A stretch of 64,000 nucleotides of DNA from Bursaphelenchus xylophilus (taxonomy: Eukaryota > Nematoda > Chromadorea > Rhabditida > Aphelenchoididae), in assembly GCA_904066235.2 (NCBI GenBank), contig CAJFCV020000006.1, positions 3,410,001 to 3,474,000 on the forward strand, read 5' to 3'. The number at the start of each line of letters is the position of its first letter. Position 1 is the stretch's first letter. The position numbers were made by a program, and so were the translations under genes. The notes under the pieces are model-generated. The model was not told the origin of the DNA. It ran no database searches and saw only the letters and a list, made by a program, of their open reading frames with translations. This document shows positions 21,917 through 34,980 of the stretch, in pieces.

Positions 21917-24825
21917 ATGCCCAACCGTCTTCTCGACCCCACGGACAACCCGGATCTCACGGCCGAACGAAAGAATTGCCAATTTGACACCGACGCCTTG
22001 GCCGCTCGATTTTATGGCGGCGCCGAGAAAATTCGTCGACGTCGAGAGATTTTCAAGGCAGTCGAGAGCATCCCCGAACTTCGAGATGCTGTTCAGGACA
22101 CCTCGTTTATGGATCGAATGCAAAAATTGGAGAATGGGACCAGAAACGCGATAAATGTGGCCAAATACGCGGAAGAGATTATTTCAAGTCCTTTGGCACA
22201 AGAGGAGGCCGCTTATTTGAATTCGTAGGTTGGTTTGGAGTTGTGAAATACGCAGTGTGTTTTTTGACAAAATTTGAAAAAAAGTCATCATTTTTTTAAT
22301 TTCCCGAAAATTGATCATTATGACATGTTAAGTTTTTTTAAAAACGCTCTCTTTGTCCCAGGACTGCTAAAACATTCTTAATTGCAGCCTAGTTGTGGGC
22401 AGAGATGGATTTCCCTTCATTATTCACTATGTTATGGTCATCCCAATGTTGATGAACAATGCCGACGAAGAGCAGATGGATTGGTGGTTTTCGAAGGCCT
22501 TCAATCGCGAGTTTATTAGCACCTACGCGCAGACAGAGCTCGGTCATGGGACTAATCTCAAGAAACTGGAAACAACCGCGGTTTACGATGAGAAAACAGA
22601 AGAATTTGTTCTGAACACACCTACAATAACGGCCACAAAATGGTGGCCAGGTGAGAAAATTTTTTATTTTTTTGTGATTATAGATTATTTGATAGTGTCT
22701 TGAATGTACGTTTTTTTATTTTTCTCATAAAAAAGTGCAAAATTATCGAAAAAAGCTATAAAATTTCAAAAAATTATATCATTCATGGGAAAATTCCAGG
22801 AAACCTCGGAAAATCGACCAACATGGTGATGGTTATGGCCTTATTATACACCAAGGGGAAGTGTCATGGAGCTCACGCCTTTATGATGCAAATTCGAGAC
22901 TTTGAAACGCATAAATTATTGCCGGGAATCGAAGGTAAGTTAACATACTTTACCTGTTGAAACCTCAAATATCCGAATTATGACGTTTCTGATTTTTAGT
23001 GGGCGATATCGGACCCAAATATGGTATGAACGCGAATGACAATGGATTCATGCGTCTGAATAACGTCCGAATTCCGCGACGAAACATGTTGATGAAGAAC
23101 GCGAGAGTGGAGAAAGACGGGACTTATGTTGCTCCAAAGCATTCGAAATTAGCGTACACTGGGATGATGTTTGTTCGTGCGGTCATGATTAGAGACCAAG
23201 CTCTGCAATTGGCTTCGGCTGCAACTATTTCTACAAGGTACTCTTGTGTCAGACGTCAAGGAGAAATGATTGAAGGGTAAGAGTAGTAAACAACGTGGAA
23301 TGACGTTTGTAGGTCTTAAAAAATATTTTCTTCTCATCTGCCATTTTTCTTACACATTTTCGCCTCTCCTAAGACGTATAGAAAATTTTCCAATAAATTT
23401 GTGACACTTCGTCAAAATCAATAACGAAGTGTCAACACCCTTTTATACTGATTTTTAAGATTTAACATACTAACTACGGCAATTTTAGCGACGGAGAAGT
23501 CAAAGTTCTCGACTACAAGACTCAGCAATACCGCGTTTTACCCCATATCGCAAGATCTATCTGTTTCCTATTTGCGGGTGATTATTCAATGAGATTGTAC
23601 GAAAGACTGGTTGATGACCTCAGCAAAGGTGATACAAGTCTTATGGCTGATCTACACGCTCTTGGCTCCGGGCTAAAAGCTGTTGTCTCGTTCCAAACAT
23701 CTCAAGGAATCGAGCAGTGTCGATTGGCCTGCGGTGGACATGGTTATAGTGAAGCTGGCGGATTCCTAAGGCTTTATGGTATCGCTACGGGTGGGTGCAC
23801 CTACGAAGGAGAGAACATGGTCATGTTGTTGCAATTGGCAAGGTAAAAGAAGCTCATTTTTTGTGGTTAACATCAAGAATTATGCTAATCTATAGGCAAA
23901 AATTGATGACTTTTCGAAAAAAATCCTTTTTCCAGGTATATTATGAAGTTGATTCCGCGAATCAGAGCCAACGATCTCTCATACAAGCCATCGCCGTTGA
24001 CCGCGTACTATTTCCAAGGGCAATACAAGCCGAAATTTTCCGAATATAGCCCGGAAAATCCGCGGGAAATCAACTGGAGATGCATTCAAGACGGGTTTGA
24101 GTACGCCTCTCGACAACTGGCCTTTTATGCACATGTAAAATACGAAAAATTGGTAAACGGTGGAATGAAACCCGAGCTCGCATGGAATGAAGTGGCTGTG
24201 GATTTGGTGAAAGTGAGTTGTATGCGATTTTACGAGTTTATGACATCGTTTTAGGCCTCAAAATCGCACACTCGGACATTTTTGGCCAGAAATTTCATTG
24301 ACAGAGTGAGAGAAGAACGAGATCCTGGTATAAAGAATGTATTAGGCGATATTCTTCATCTTTATTTGCTCTATGAAGTGTTGGATTGTCGAGCGGATTT
24401 GCTAGAGGCAAGTGGGAAATATTATAAAAAATTGACGAAATATCACAAAAATTATAGGAAAATTTTAAAATCATATCTATGGCGACAAAAGGTCCAAGAA
24501 AAATTCTCAAGGCTATAATAATGTCATAAATGACAAAAACACATTCTAGACGGGCTACATGACCCACAGCCAGCTACATTCCATCCGCGAAGACCTCAGC
24601 CAAACCTTGACCAAGATCAGAGCGAACGCCGTAAATATTGTGGACTCATTCGATATCAGCGACCGAGAATTGGTGTCGGTTCTGGGCCGAAAAGACGGTC
24701 ATGTCTACGAAAACTTGTACAAATGGGCTCAAAACAGCAGCTTAAATCAACATGAGGTCCTGCCATTCCATCATGAGACTCTGGGAAAAATGATGAAAGA
24801 CGCCAGAGAAAAAAGCAAATTGTAA
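21917..24825 (+). CDS. acox: Acyl-CoA oxidase A2, peroxisomal
   Basis: Exons 21917-22224, 22388-22650, 22800-22934, 23000-23276, 23489-23842, 23936-24212, 24255-24407 and 24550-24825. The 680-residue product is identical to oxidase A1, including [25 protein letters not shown] and terminal SKL. The only change I see in the gene is one T fewer in an intron-1 homopolymer. The GC donor of intron 7 is retained. The upstream region is duplicated too, so this copy should be expressed like A1 if the duplication is real. Confidence 0.92.
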
Positions 24826-24949
24826 AGGAATTATTGAAATGTTGGAATGAACTTGTAATATAGCAATAAATGATAAGTTGAAAGCTTTGGAGATGGGGTC
24901 AAAAAGCTAAAACTTTGTTTTTTATTAACAAGTGAAGGCTTTTGTCATA

Positions 24950-26441
24950 TACTCCCCGTACAATGTTTTGACCCCCCTCCTAACTCGGTCCAAGGTGTAC
25001 TAATTCGGACCAAATTTGGTATGTAGTATACTCACAGGTTAGTAACAAAAAATAACATGGCTGGACCTACCTTATAGTTGAATATCAAACTCTGGGGGCA
25101 ATTTTCAAAAATCACCTTAAAAAATCGAGGAAAAAGTTTTGACCCCCCTTAACAAAAAGTTAGATATCGCCAGCGGATGCCACGCAAACTTATTGTAATC
25201 GACGTCCCATACCTGAATACAGATTAATATATGGTTTTCCGTTGAATGCTTCGTTGCATTTGAGGATTCAACGCGTTAAACCGTTTTTGATGTAGAGCTG
25301 CCCAAAATTGTAAAAATCTTGCCCTAGCGCTTTCCTAGAGCTCTAAATTGGGTTTATATTATGTGATTTAGACCTGTGTTAACCTTCTCCTTTCGATAAA
25401 AGTGCGTGGTGGCCTGACCGTGTAGATTCAGCAGATACCCTCTTGTCATGCCCAGCCTTGGTGAGCTATTTGCTCTTTGACTCAAGGTCGAGATGTGGTT
25501 ATTAGGTCCTCAATGCAATCCTGAGACTCCTAGATACTCTCAAAGAAAAAATAAACTCCGGCTGACACGGTCTCATATGGTTTGCAGGCGCATCTTCGCC
25601 GATCTGCACCTTAACGGAAAACCCGCGTTTTTCAAATGGATTTTTAGCCACCAAAGACAGCTTTCATTTGATGGACCAGGTAATTTAAGACGCTACAGCA
25701 CTTACCATACTCATTTGAGACGTATGAAATGCCAAATGGGAGGTGGTGATGTCATCGTACTCGGGGTCATCTACAGTAACGGCAAAGTTAAGATTAAGGT
25801 GAATGAAACCCATTACAAAACGTGTCAAATCAAAACATTTTAAATTGCTGAGAGTAACTAGGAGTCTCAGGATTACATTGAGGACCTAATGACCACATCT
25901 CGACCTTGAGTCAAAGAGCAAATGGCTCACCAAGGCTGGGCATGACAAGAGGGTATCTGCCGAATCTACACCGCCAGGCCACCATGCACTTTTATTGAAA
26001 GGAGAAGGTAAATACAGGTCTAAAGTACATAATATAAACCCAATTTGGAGCTCTAGGAAAGCGCTAGGGCAGATTTTTACAATTTTGGGCAGCTCTACAT
26101 CAAAAACGGTTTAACGCGTTGAATCCTCAAATGCAACGAAGCATTCAACGGAAAACCATATATTAACCTGTATTCAGGTATGGGACGTCGATTACAATAA
26201 GTTTGCGTGGCATCTGCTGGCGATATCTAACTTTCTTTAAGGGGGGGTCAAAACTTTTTCCTCGATTTTTAAAGGTGATTTTTGAAAATTGCCGCTGGCT
26301 TTTGAAATTCAACTATAAGGTATGTCCTGCTATGTTATTTTTTGTTACTAGCCTGTGAGTATACTACATACCAAATTTGGTCCGAATTAGTACACTTTGG
26401 ACGGAGTTAGGAGGGGGGGTCAAAACATTGTACGGGGAGTA
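24950..26441. mobile_element. Tc1/mariner-type long-TIR element (copy 2)
   Basis: Twin of 10393-11882, flanked by TA, with the same truncated transposase frame (about 25550-25843) lacking the first catalytic Asp. It differs from copy 1 by two extra G residues in the right arm. Confidence 0.85.
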
Positions 26442-26729
26442 TAGATAAAAGAAATTTTTTGGCCATAACTCTCGCTATTTTCACTCAAAAAATTATTTTT
26501 TGTGGAAACATTACCCTCAACGGTAGAACAAGCTTTGCAACTTTCCATGCCAAAATTTGAAAAAAAAAACTGTTACATTTTTGCCAACTCTACCAAAAAT
26601 ATTGGTTGTTTCTGCAAAGCGCTACCTAAGAGTCTCGCGTATGTCTTGGAAATAAAATTATCTAACTTTGGGTAAAATTTCATCAAAAAAAACTGAATGT
26701 CATACTTTTCCATCCCTCTTGTATAAACT

Positions 26730-26834
26730 CAGATTTCAAAAGCACTTAGAGAGGGAAGCGTTTTGTCACATTTTTTATTCTTCCCGGAAGCAAAATGGTA
26801 CGTTTTTCGCCACTGGATCAGGTCCCCCAATGTG
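26730..26834. mobile_element. Half copy of MITE family A (copy 2)
   Basis: Twin of 12171-12275. Confidence 0.6.
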
Positions 26835-27980
26835 TGAATATTTGGTTTTTATACATCGGATAGAATCTTTCGAAGTCAAAAGATTCGTACCATTGCAACT
26901 TTTGACGGTGCTCTAAAGAAGCCTCAATTTATGATGGAAAAACAACAACTTTTCTTTTCGAAACCTTTCTGCAATTCCAACCAGAATATAAAGTTACAAT
27001 TAGAGCGCTAAAGTCGCAACACACAAAATACCAAACGGTAAATATTTATCTACCTTCTAGTTCTCTTTAAAACAATAGCCTATAGCGTACACATTCACAC
27101 GTAAACCAGCTTCGAACACGTTGAATCCAAGTGACCTGCAACGAATATCCTGTGGTAAGTTGCATTGATAAAGAGGCCTCCCCCTCCAGCGGAACCACGA
27201 TGTAATGTGAAAAGGTTTGTGTTTTGTATCGGTCAAAGAGCGATTCAACACCAGGAAGGAGCTTTTCTGTCTCGTATTTTGGTCGATAAACAAAGCATGC
27301 TCAACGAATGGAGTGTAGCTAGAGATATTGAGCCCTTGTCTTGCCTTTTGCACGTTGTTGTCCGCAAATTACGTTCATTTCCCGCAAAAATCGGCACGAA
27401 ATCGGTGTTTTTCTTGCATCTGTTACGGCCAACAAAATACAAGTTTTGTACATTGGAAATCATCGATAGCGGAGAGGTTGGCGAAACATTTTCGCAAGCA
27501 GTCGATAGCGCAATGTGCGCTCCAGCCGTGGCTACAATCCTCGTAGTTGTGGCGGCTTTAAATGGGTGCTGCTTTTGGGGGAGCGTCTGCTAAATTGTTG
27601 GGGAAATGATCCACAGAGAGGTGGGCTAAAAGGATGGGCTGAGGATTAAAGGAGGGTTGAGCACGTCAGGTCTTATCTTGAAGTTGACGTACTTGAATGA
27701 AAGCTTAAAAGATGTCGAGCTCAAAGTTGTACAACGTTTTTGTATGCTCATTTTTCGCTGATAATAGCTTTACTCTTTGACACATTGAAATTGACACTTG
27801 GCCTAAGCATTGGTCACATTTTTCTAGCGCACTTGGCCCACGCATTGGTCAAACTTTTTTAGCGACATTTTTGGCTCTCGCATTATAGGAACCATCGACA
27901 TTTTTTAGGTCGAAAGCTGGAAAAAAAACTGGATGGGGTAGTTTTCTACAGTCTCGCTTCAGCCAAAATTACCTGTATAT

Positions 27981-28122
27981 CAGTCTGTCGGGAAAATAAT
28001 GAACACAATGTCACTGTCGCTGAAGTGAAAAGCAATTTGATTTTGCAGCGGCACAATTCACTTTCTCGTTGGCGAAGCGATTTTCGATGCGACAGAGTGG
28101 TCATTATTTTCCCCACAGACTG
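27981..28122. mobile_element. MITE family B copy (copy 2)
   Basis: Twin of 13422-13563. Confidence 0.85.
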
Positions 28123-29003
28123 AAAAACAATTGAATTCTCTTGGCCACTCTTCGAATTTGTGTCTTTACCTATGTAGCTAAGCGAATAAACCCTTTCCGT
28201 TAATCATGATTGTAAAAATGCTTGTTTTTTGCTCTCAAGGATGCATGATATTCTTCCTAGACTATCACTTCTATAGCCAAACTACTCACTACATTGAACA
28301 GGCTCCATTTTAATTGGTCTTCTTTACACAGTTCCACAAGTTTACAAACACTCCAACGCACAGTAACGTGCTTTTTTTCGTCTTTCCTTGGTCTTTTCAC
28401 TTTTATTTCCACCCTATTTTTCTCTGCCCTCCTAATGCGCTAAATTAACATTTTTCCCAGTGCATTAAAAAGTTTTGCTGTAAATTTTTCTTGGTGTTCC
28501 AACGGAATCGACCACACATTTTTTGTTGAGTTTTAACTTTCTGTACGAAAAAGAAAATTTCCCTCAAAAAGTCACGAAGTTCCTTCAAATCATACGCAGG
28601 AAGTCTTATCACTGATGTGTTATATAAAAAAGAGGTTCGTTTGTGTGGGAGACAAATGTTTTGGAGATGTTTTGTGTCTACTATAATAAGGAGATACAAC
28701 TCGAAAGCTGTCTAAAAAAGGTCGAAACCAAGATCCAGGGTATCCTTAATTGGAACTACATGTATCGTCGGGCGACTGAAAAAAACATTTTTTGAGGATA
28801 CTTTTTATGGCTCCCTGATACTTTTTGAACTCAAAAAAAAATAACTAAATGTGGGCTTTCTTGATCTCTTATCACTTTTTTGGGAAGTATTTGTCTTGAT
28901 TTTCTCTTTTATTTCAACTTTCGCATCTTTGCTTCGCATTGACATACATATTTTTTACCGCGTTCTCTTTGAACTTGTGTCACCTAAGTCTCGACCTTTC
29001 AGA

Positions 29004-31360
29004 ATGCCGAACCACTGCTTAGAACCAAACCAGAATGAGGACCTGGCCTCGGAACGCCGACTCTGTCCGTTCAACACGCTGGAAATGACCGCCAGAATTT
29101 ATGGAGGCGAAAACTTTGTCAAAAGTCGACAGAAGATCCAAAAATACGTCCAAAGCGTCCCAGAACTGCGCGAATGTTCCAGTGATTTTTCATTTTTGAG
29201 TCGATTGGAGACCCTGGAGAGAACGGCCAGAAACGCAGTGGTCCTGATGAAACACGCACCAAAAATCTGCGATCCCAACGAGCCTTTCGAATTCGAGTAT
29301 TTGAGAAAGTAAGCGGAGATTTTAAACTTTTTTTTTTGACATTGCTACCAAAATTATATCTTGTTATTCGAATTTTCGGCCGTTTTAATAGTCACCCTTT
29401 CTAGGCAAATTTGTGGAGATGATGGCTACCCATACGGACTTCACAACTCCATGGTTGTCCCCATGTTGAAAGTCAACTGCTCCGAGGAACAAATGAATTT
29501 GTGGCTGCCCAAAGCCCTGAACGGAGAGTTCATCGGAACCTATGCGCAAACTGAGATGGCTCACGGCACAAATCTCAAGAAACTCGAGACCACAGCCACT
29601 TATGATCCAGAAACCAAAGAGTTTGTCATGAACTCCCCAACCATCAGCTCAGCCAAATGGATCCCCGGAAATCTCGGGAAATCCTCAAACTTTATCTTGG
29701 TTATGGCTCAGCTATGGACTCAAGGAAAGTGTTATGGCCCACACGCTTTCATGGTGCAGATCCGAGACCCCGTCACACACATGCCAATGCCGGGAGTGGA
29801 GGTGGGAGATATTGGACCGAAGATTGGCATCAACTCGAATGACAATGGTTACCTTCGCCTGCACAACATCAGAATCCCGAGGCTCAACATGCTCATGGGA
29901 AATTCTCAAGTCACCCCTGAGGGCAAATTTATCCCACCAGCACACGCGAAGCTTGCATATACCTCGATGATGTTTGTAAGATCAGTTATGATCCATTTGA
30001 TGGGTCAAGGATTGGGTGCAGCGGCTTGTATTGCCACAAGATATGCTTGTGTGAGAAGACAGGGCGAAGTCCTAGAAGGACAAGGAGAAGTGAAGATTCT
30101 GGACTATCAAACTCATCAATACAGAATTTTACCGCAGATTTCCCGGGCCTATGCCTTCATCTTTGCTGGACATTACAGTAAAGATCTGTACTTTAGAGTC
30201 ATGGAGGATGTCAAGAGAAAGGATGTAAGTGGAAGAAAATGTTTTTATTTTGATGAGTTAGATGTGTTATGGCTTTCTAAATACCTTTTTAAGTATTTTT
30301 GAATGATTTACCATCAAAATTAAATCATTCGATCTGACTTGCAACCAAAACTTTAACGTATCACATTCTAGACTTCCTTGATGGCCGATTTGCACGCTCT
30401 CAACTCGGGCCTCAAATCCGTTGTGTCCTGGCAAGCATCTCAAGGCGTGGAACAATGCCGCCTCGGTTGTGGAGGACATGGCTACACCTGTGCTAGCGCC
30501 CTCCCTCAAATTTACGGCCTAGTTGTTGGTGGATGCACCTACGAGGGAGAGAACTTGGTCATGTTGTTGCAATTAGCCAGATATCTCATGAAGTTGGCTC
30601 CACAAATTGTTGCCGGACGTCCCAACGGGAAAATCAGTGAGATCGCTCAATATCTCTTTGAGAAAAAGCCGACAAAATCTCGGCTTCAAAAGAACCAAAG
30701 CCGCGAAGCTCAGTGGGAAGCCATCCAAGAGGGCTTCGAACATGTGGCCAGACGGCTGACTCTTGAAGCCTATCAACGACTCTCCGATCTGAAGAAGAAC
30801 GGAGTTCCTCATGAAGTCGCCTGGACCAAGGTTGGTCTGGACTTGTCGAGAGCCTCAAAGGCACACACAAGAACTTTCTTGACACGAATCTTTATCAACT
30901 CCGTGAAGAATGAGAAGACCTGGTCACTCAAGGAAGTCTTGAGTGATGTTCTTCATCTGTACTTGCATTATGAGCTTCAAGACTGCAGAGCTGACGTTTT
31001 GGAGGACGGGTATTTGAGGTAAGCATAGAGTTGCGTAAAAAATAAAAAAAAACAATGAAAAAATAATTTTTTTTAACAAAAATTTATTCTTTCAGCAACC
31101 AACAAGCCGAAATCTCCCGTGAGGAGCTCGCTAAAGCTCTTGAGGCTGTCCGTAAGAACGCTGTGAATCTTGTTGACGCATTTGACTTCCAAGACCGCGA
31201 GTTGAACTCGCAGCTGGGCCGAAAAGACGGCAATGTCTACGAGAACTTGTGGAAGTGGGCGCAGAATTCGGAGGTCAACAAATATCAAGTGCTGCCGTTC
31301 CATCATGAAACAACTGGGAAAATCATGAAAGACGCGCAACGGCAGCATAGTAAATTGTAA
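29004..31360 (+). CDS. acox: Acyl-CoA oxidase B2, peroxisomal
   Basis: Exons 29004-29308, 29405-30224, 30372-31018 and 31096-31360. The 678-residue product is identical to oxidase B1, with the FAD-region, CGGHGY and CTYEGEN motifs and terminal SKL intact. The only gene-level change seen is one extra T in an intron-1 homopolymer. The tttcag|A acceptor in front of the ATG is kept. It converges on SDR B2. Confidence 0.94.
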
Positions 31361-31528
31361 TCATCCCTGTACTTTTTTTGTTCTGTATTTATATATTTTT
31401 GGTCATAAATTTGATATCAAAAGTTGCGACAGAGAAGATTGATTAGAGACTTACAGAAGCCGTATTTTACCAAAAAAAAACTATTTATTTTCGCAAAAAA
31501 ATCCCGTAAATTATGTCTACTAAACTTC

Positions 31529-32850
31529 TCAAGACCAGCACAACTTCCCCAATAGGATACTCCTTTGCACGGCCAATGGGAAACAAGCTTTAATAGCCAT
31601 CCAAACATTCAGTTTGGCCGGGTATAACACCTCTCTTTCGTTCAGTTTGATCGCTTGAATACTCCTTTCAATAAGGCCATCCAATTCTACAGCCGGAAAG
31701 GCTTGATGGAAATGTTGTTGGCCGTCCAACAGCGGGGTTTTCACATACCATGGGCAAATTGTAGTGAATTCGATCCCGTCGTGGCCAAGAATTACCATTT
31801 GATTGTAGAGTGATTCCATAAAGCCGCGAACACCGAATTTCGCGGCACAGTAGTCGGCAATTTCTACAAGGAGAGATGATTTTTATTCGGATCGACTTAC
31901 CGGCCAGGCCAAGATGACCAGCAACAGAACCCGTTGCAACAATATGGCCTTCGTTGCGTTCGATCATTTTGGGAAGAAATTGTTTTACAGTCTAACAAAA
32001 TGATAAATGTTTAATATTGCTTACGTAAAAATGAGAAAGAAGCATAACCCTAACGAGCCTTTCCATGGCGGCGGTGCTAGTGTCCAAAAAGTAGCTGTTG
32101 TTGACTAATCCGGCATTGTTGTAGAGAATATCGATGTCACCAAAGTTTTCTCGCAGCACATCGGCAGCTTTGTTGACGTTCTCTTCCTTGGAGATGTCGA
32201 CAGCTTGAATATAGACCTAAAAAATTATATCTGTCTTTTTTGGTATTATCGTCTTGTCTCCATAGGTCATCTTTTCTCCTTTTTACACAGAGGTACAAAT
32301 AGCTGCATAGTCAACCCGAATCGAATGTAAAGAGGTGTAAAGCAGAGTCAAATACTGGTGCTAAACAGCATTACCAAGTTAAACTTACATCAACCCCATA
32401 TTTCTCCACCTCCTTTTTTGTCGTTTCCAGTCCTTTTTCGTTGATATCCCAAAGCGCCAGATGACATCCTTCTTGGGCCAATCTTTTGGCCATTGCAGCT
32501 CCAATTCCACTTCCACCACCGGTTAAAAGTACTCTCTAAATCACAAAGAACTCAATGCCGTATTATTAGAGCAAAAATACTGTGAGATTTTGCGGTCGAA
32601 GGAGGCTTTTTTGGATACTTTGTGGACGAAAAACGCCTTTTCTTTGACAATTGACGTATAATATTTTTGTAAATTTTCACAAAAATTATAAGATTTTTTT
32701 GGGAAAATATAGGAAACGAGATGACTGCTTTACCTTTCCCCTGAGATCCTTCTTCTTCTTCCACTCGTATGGCACCAAATTATTGTACAAACTTTGCCCA
32801 ATCAAGTAGAAAATCCATCCCAAAAGCTTCGTAATATCCGTAATCTCCAT
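31529..32850 (-). CDS. SDR B2: membrane-anchored short-chain dehydrogenase/reductase
   Basis: On the minus strand, exons 32850-32734, 32535-32389, 32216-32025, 31991-31901 and 31863-31529. The 293-residue product is identical to SDR B1 (Ser174, Tyr187, Lys191). This copy keeps the ancestral upstream flank beyond 32971, whereas SDR B1 is now followed upstream by SDR A2. It therefore may be the copy with the native distal promoter. The GATAAG site 73 bp upstream is present, and the putative acceptor before the ATG again reads GG. Confidence 0.92.
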
Positions 32851-32922
32851 TCCACCGATACAAAACGTACAAAACCTTTGCCTTTATACTCCAAAACAGT
32901 TTACAACCTGTTGGTAACACAC

Positions 32923-32928
32923 CTTATC
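32923..32928 (-). promoter_or_regulatory. GATAAG site in SDR B2 promoter
   Basis: Same site as at SDR B1, 73 bp upstream of the ATG, inside the duplicated block. Confidence 0.55.
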
Positions 32929-32971
32929 CGCAGCGACCGCGCGCGGCAACCCGAAATAGAAGAAAAATGTT

Positions 32972-33633
32972 TCCCGCCCAGTTTTGAGTTTCGTCCAAAC
33001 GAAGTGTCAAAATTGACGGAAGAAATAAAATAATTCCGAGAAAAATATTTTTTTCGGTCGGAAAATCCCACGAAAAATTCTCTTGTGACATTTTGTTTGA
33101 TTTCAACCGATACAAAATGGGCGGAGCGTCTAAAGGAGCCAGGAAACACTTCGGGTTGCCGTGCCGCGTGGCAATAAAGCAACAGGTCATTCGGATAGAA
33201 TCTATAGAACCTATCACGTATAATATAGCGGTTCTTCGCGCGTTCTTTGCTCGTCTCTGGAGGGGTCGGTAATGCAGAAATATTCTTATCATTGAGGGTG
33301 TGTAATAAAGCCCTTTTCAATGGTGATTGTTTGGGTAAATAAAAAGGAGAAGGAAGTTACTTTACAGTGGAATTTCCGCAGTTTTTAAACGGTGAGAAAG
33401 CGCTGGAAATCTGTAGATGTTCTTCCAATTTCCAGCCAGCAATTTCAAATTTCTATATCTCCATGTTTGGACCGTAGCCTCAGGAGTATAGCTGACCTAA
33501 TGTACTTCCCAATTTCAGGCTTGAAAAAAGACAGGTTATGTTGCATTTGTGGGGTAAAATTATTGAATTTCAACGTGTATTTCACCAAAAAAACTATTTA
33601 TTTTCGTAAAAAAACCTACAATTTGTGCAAATT
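32972..33633. other. Intergenic region, SDR B2 upstream to SDR C 3' end
   Basis: No gene. A 12-bp inverted repeat CGGCAACCCGAA (about 32943) / TTCGGGTTGCCG (about 33150) spans the right duplication breakpoint. Sequence at about 33235-33380 is homologous to about 35979-36150, the equivalent position behind SDR D, so it is a shared 3' flank of C and D. Confidence 0.6.
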
Positions 33634-34980
33634 TTAAGACCAACACAATTTCCCCAATAGAATACTCCTTTGCACTGCCAATGGGAAACAAGCTTTAATT
33701 GCCATCCAGACATTCAGCTTGGCCGGGTATAACACCTCTCTTTCGTTCAGTTTGATCGCTTGAATACTCCTTTCAATAAGGCCATCCAACTCCACAGCCG
33801 GAAAGGCTTGATGGAAATGTTGTTGGCCATCCAGAAGTGGAGTTTTGACATACCACGGGTAAATTGAAGTGAATTCGATCCCATCGTGGCCAAGGATTAT
33901 CATCTGATTGTAGAGGGATTCCATAAAGCCGCGGACTCCAAATTTCGCTGCACAGTAGTCAGCAATTTCTGCAGGGAGAGTAGATTTTTATTCGAATTGA
34001 CTTACCGGCCAAGCCGAGATGACCAGCAACAGAACACATTGCCACAATATGGCCTTCATTGCGTTCGATCATTTTGGGAAGAAATTGTTTTACAGTCTAA
34101 AGAGTCGTAAAAGGTTTAGCACATCTTACGTAAAAATGTGAGAGAAGCATAACCCTAATGAGCCTCTCTATGGCTGCGGTGCTGGTATCCAAGAAGTAGC
34201 TGTTGTTGATGATCCCGGCATTGTTGTAAAGAATATCGATGTCACCAAAGTTTTCTCGCAGTTCATCAGCGGCTTTGTTGACGTTCTCTTCCTTGGAGAT
34301 GTCGACAGTTTGAATATAGACCTAAAAATTACATTAGCGATGCTTTTATGATCCCAAGACTTCGTTGGATGTCTTTTTGATATCCAAATTGTCTGTTCGA
34401 AACAGTTCCTACGGCCGCATAGCTAAACCGATTCTATTCTATTATATGCTATGTATAAAAAGCAGGTGTAACACGGATCAAGGCCAGTCAGATGCAAGTA
34501 TCCAAGAGTGTCGCAAAGACATAACTTACCTCAACCCCATATTCTTCAACCTCCTTTTTTGTCTTTTCCAGCCCTTTTTCGTTGATATCCCAAAGCGCCA
34601 GATGACATCCTTCCTGAGCTAATCTTTTGGCCGTTGCAGCGCCAATTCCACTTCCGCCACCGGTTAAGAGTAGTTTCTAAATCAAGAAACCCGTATTTTA
34701 AAAATTAAAGATACTGTGGGATTTTGCAATCAAATTTTTGGATACTTTATGGACGAAAAAAGTGTATTCTTGGGAAAAAACGTATTAATTTTTGCAAACT
34801 GAAAAAGTATACCTTGTTTTTTTGGGAAAACAGATGCAGGATACAACCCAAGAAGTGTTTTACCTTTCCTCTGAGATCCTTCTTCTTTTTCCACGCGTAC
34901 GGCACCAAATTATTGTACAAACTCTGCCCAATCAAGTAGAAAATCCATCCCAAATACCTCGTAATGTCCGCGATTTCCAT
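33634..34980 (-). CDS. SDR C: membrane-anchored short-chain dehydrogenase/reductase
   Basis: On the minus strand, exons 34980-34864, 34676-34530, 34321-34130, 34096-34006 and 33968-33634 give 293 residues with the same exon sizes as SDR B (117, 147, 192, 91, 335). Seen: hydrophobic anchor, TGGGSGIG, NNAG, catalytic Ser in CSVAG, YCAAK. The last 96 residues differ from SDR B at only a few positions (for example ICPWYV to IYPWYV). An acceptor-like ctatcag lies 4 nt before the ATG, consistent with trans-splicing. It is a head-to-tail neighbour of SDR D. Expected role as for SDR B; substrate unknown. Confidence 0.92.

Larger units (their letters stand above)
24826..29003. other. Intergenic region between oxidases A2 and B2
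   Basis: Copy-2 equivalent of 10269-14444, with the same repeats and no gene outside the transposon. Two G-run length changes relative to copy 1 lie in the right arm of the long-TIR element. Confidence 0.65.
18417..32971. repeat. Tandem segmental duplication, copy 2 (14555 bp)
   Basis: Direct repeat of 3859-18411, offset by 14558 at the left edge and 14560 at the right. It keeps complete copies of both acyl-CoA oxidases and SDR B, but SDR A lacks its first exon. Sequence after 32971 is unique flank leading into SDR C. Confidence 0.95.

Noticed and set aside
3859..32971. Dismissing the duplication as purely an assembly artefact
   Set aside because: The joint has novel filler bases and truncates a gene at a point that is not a repeat of the other edge, which a simple haplotype stitch would not create. 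The artefact risk is nonetheless stated in the finding.
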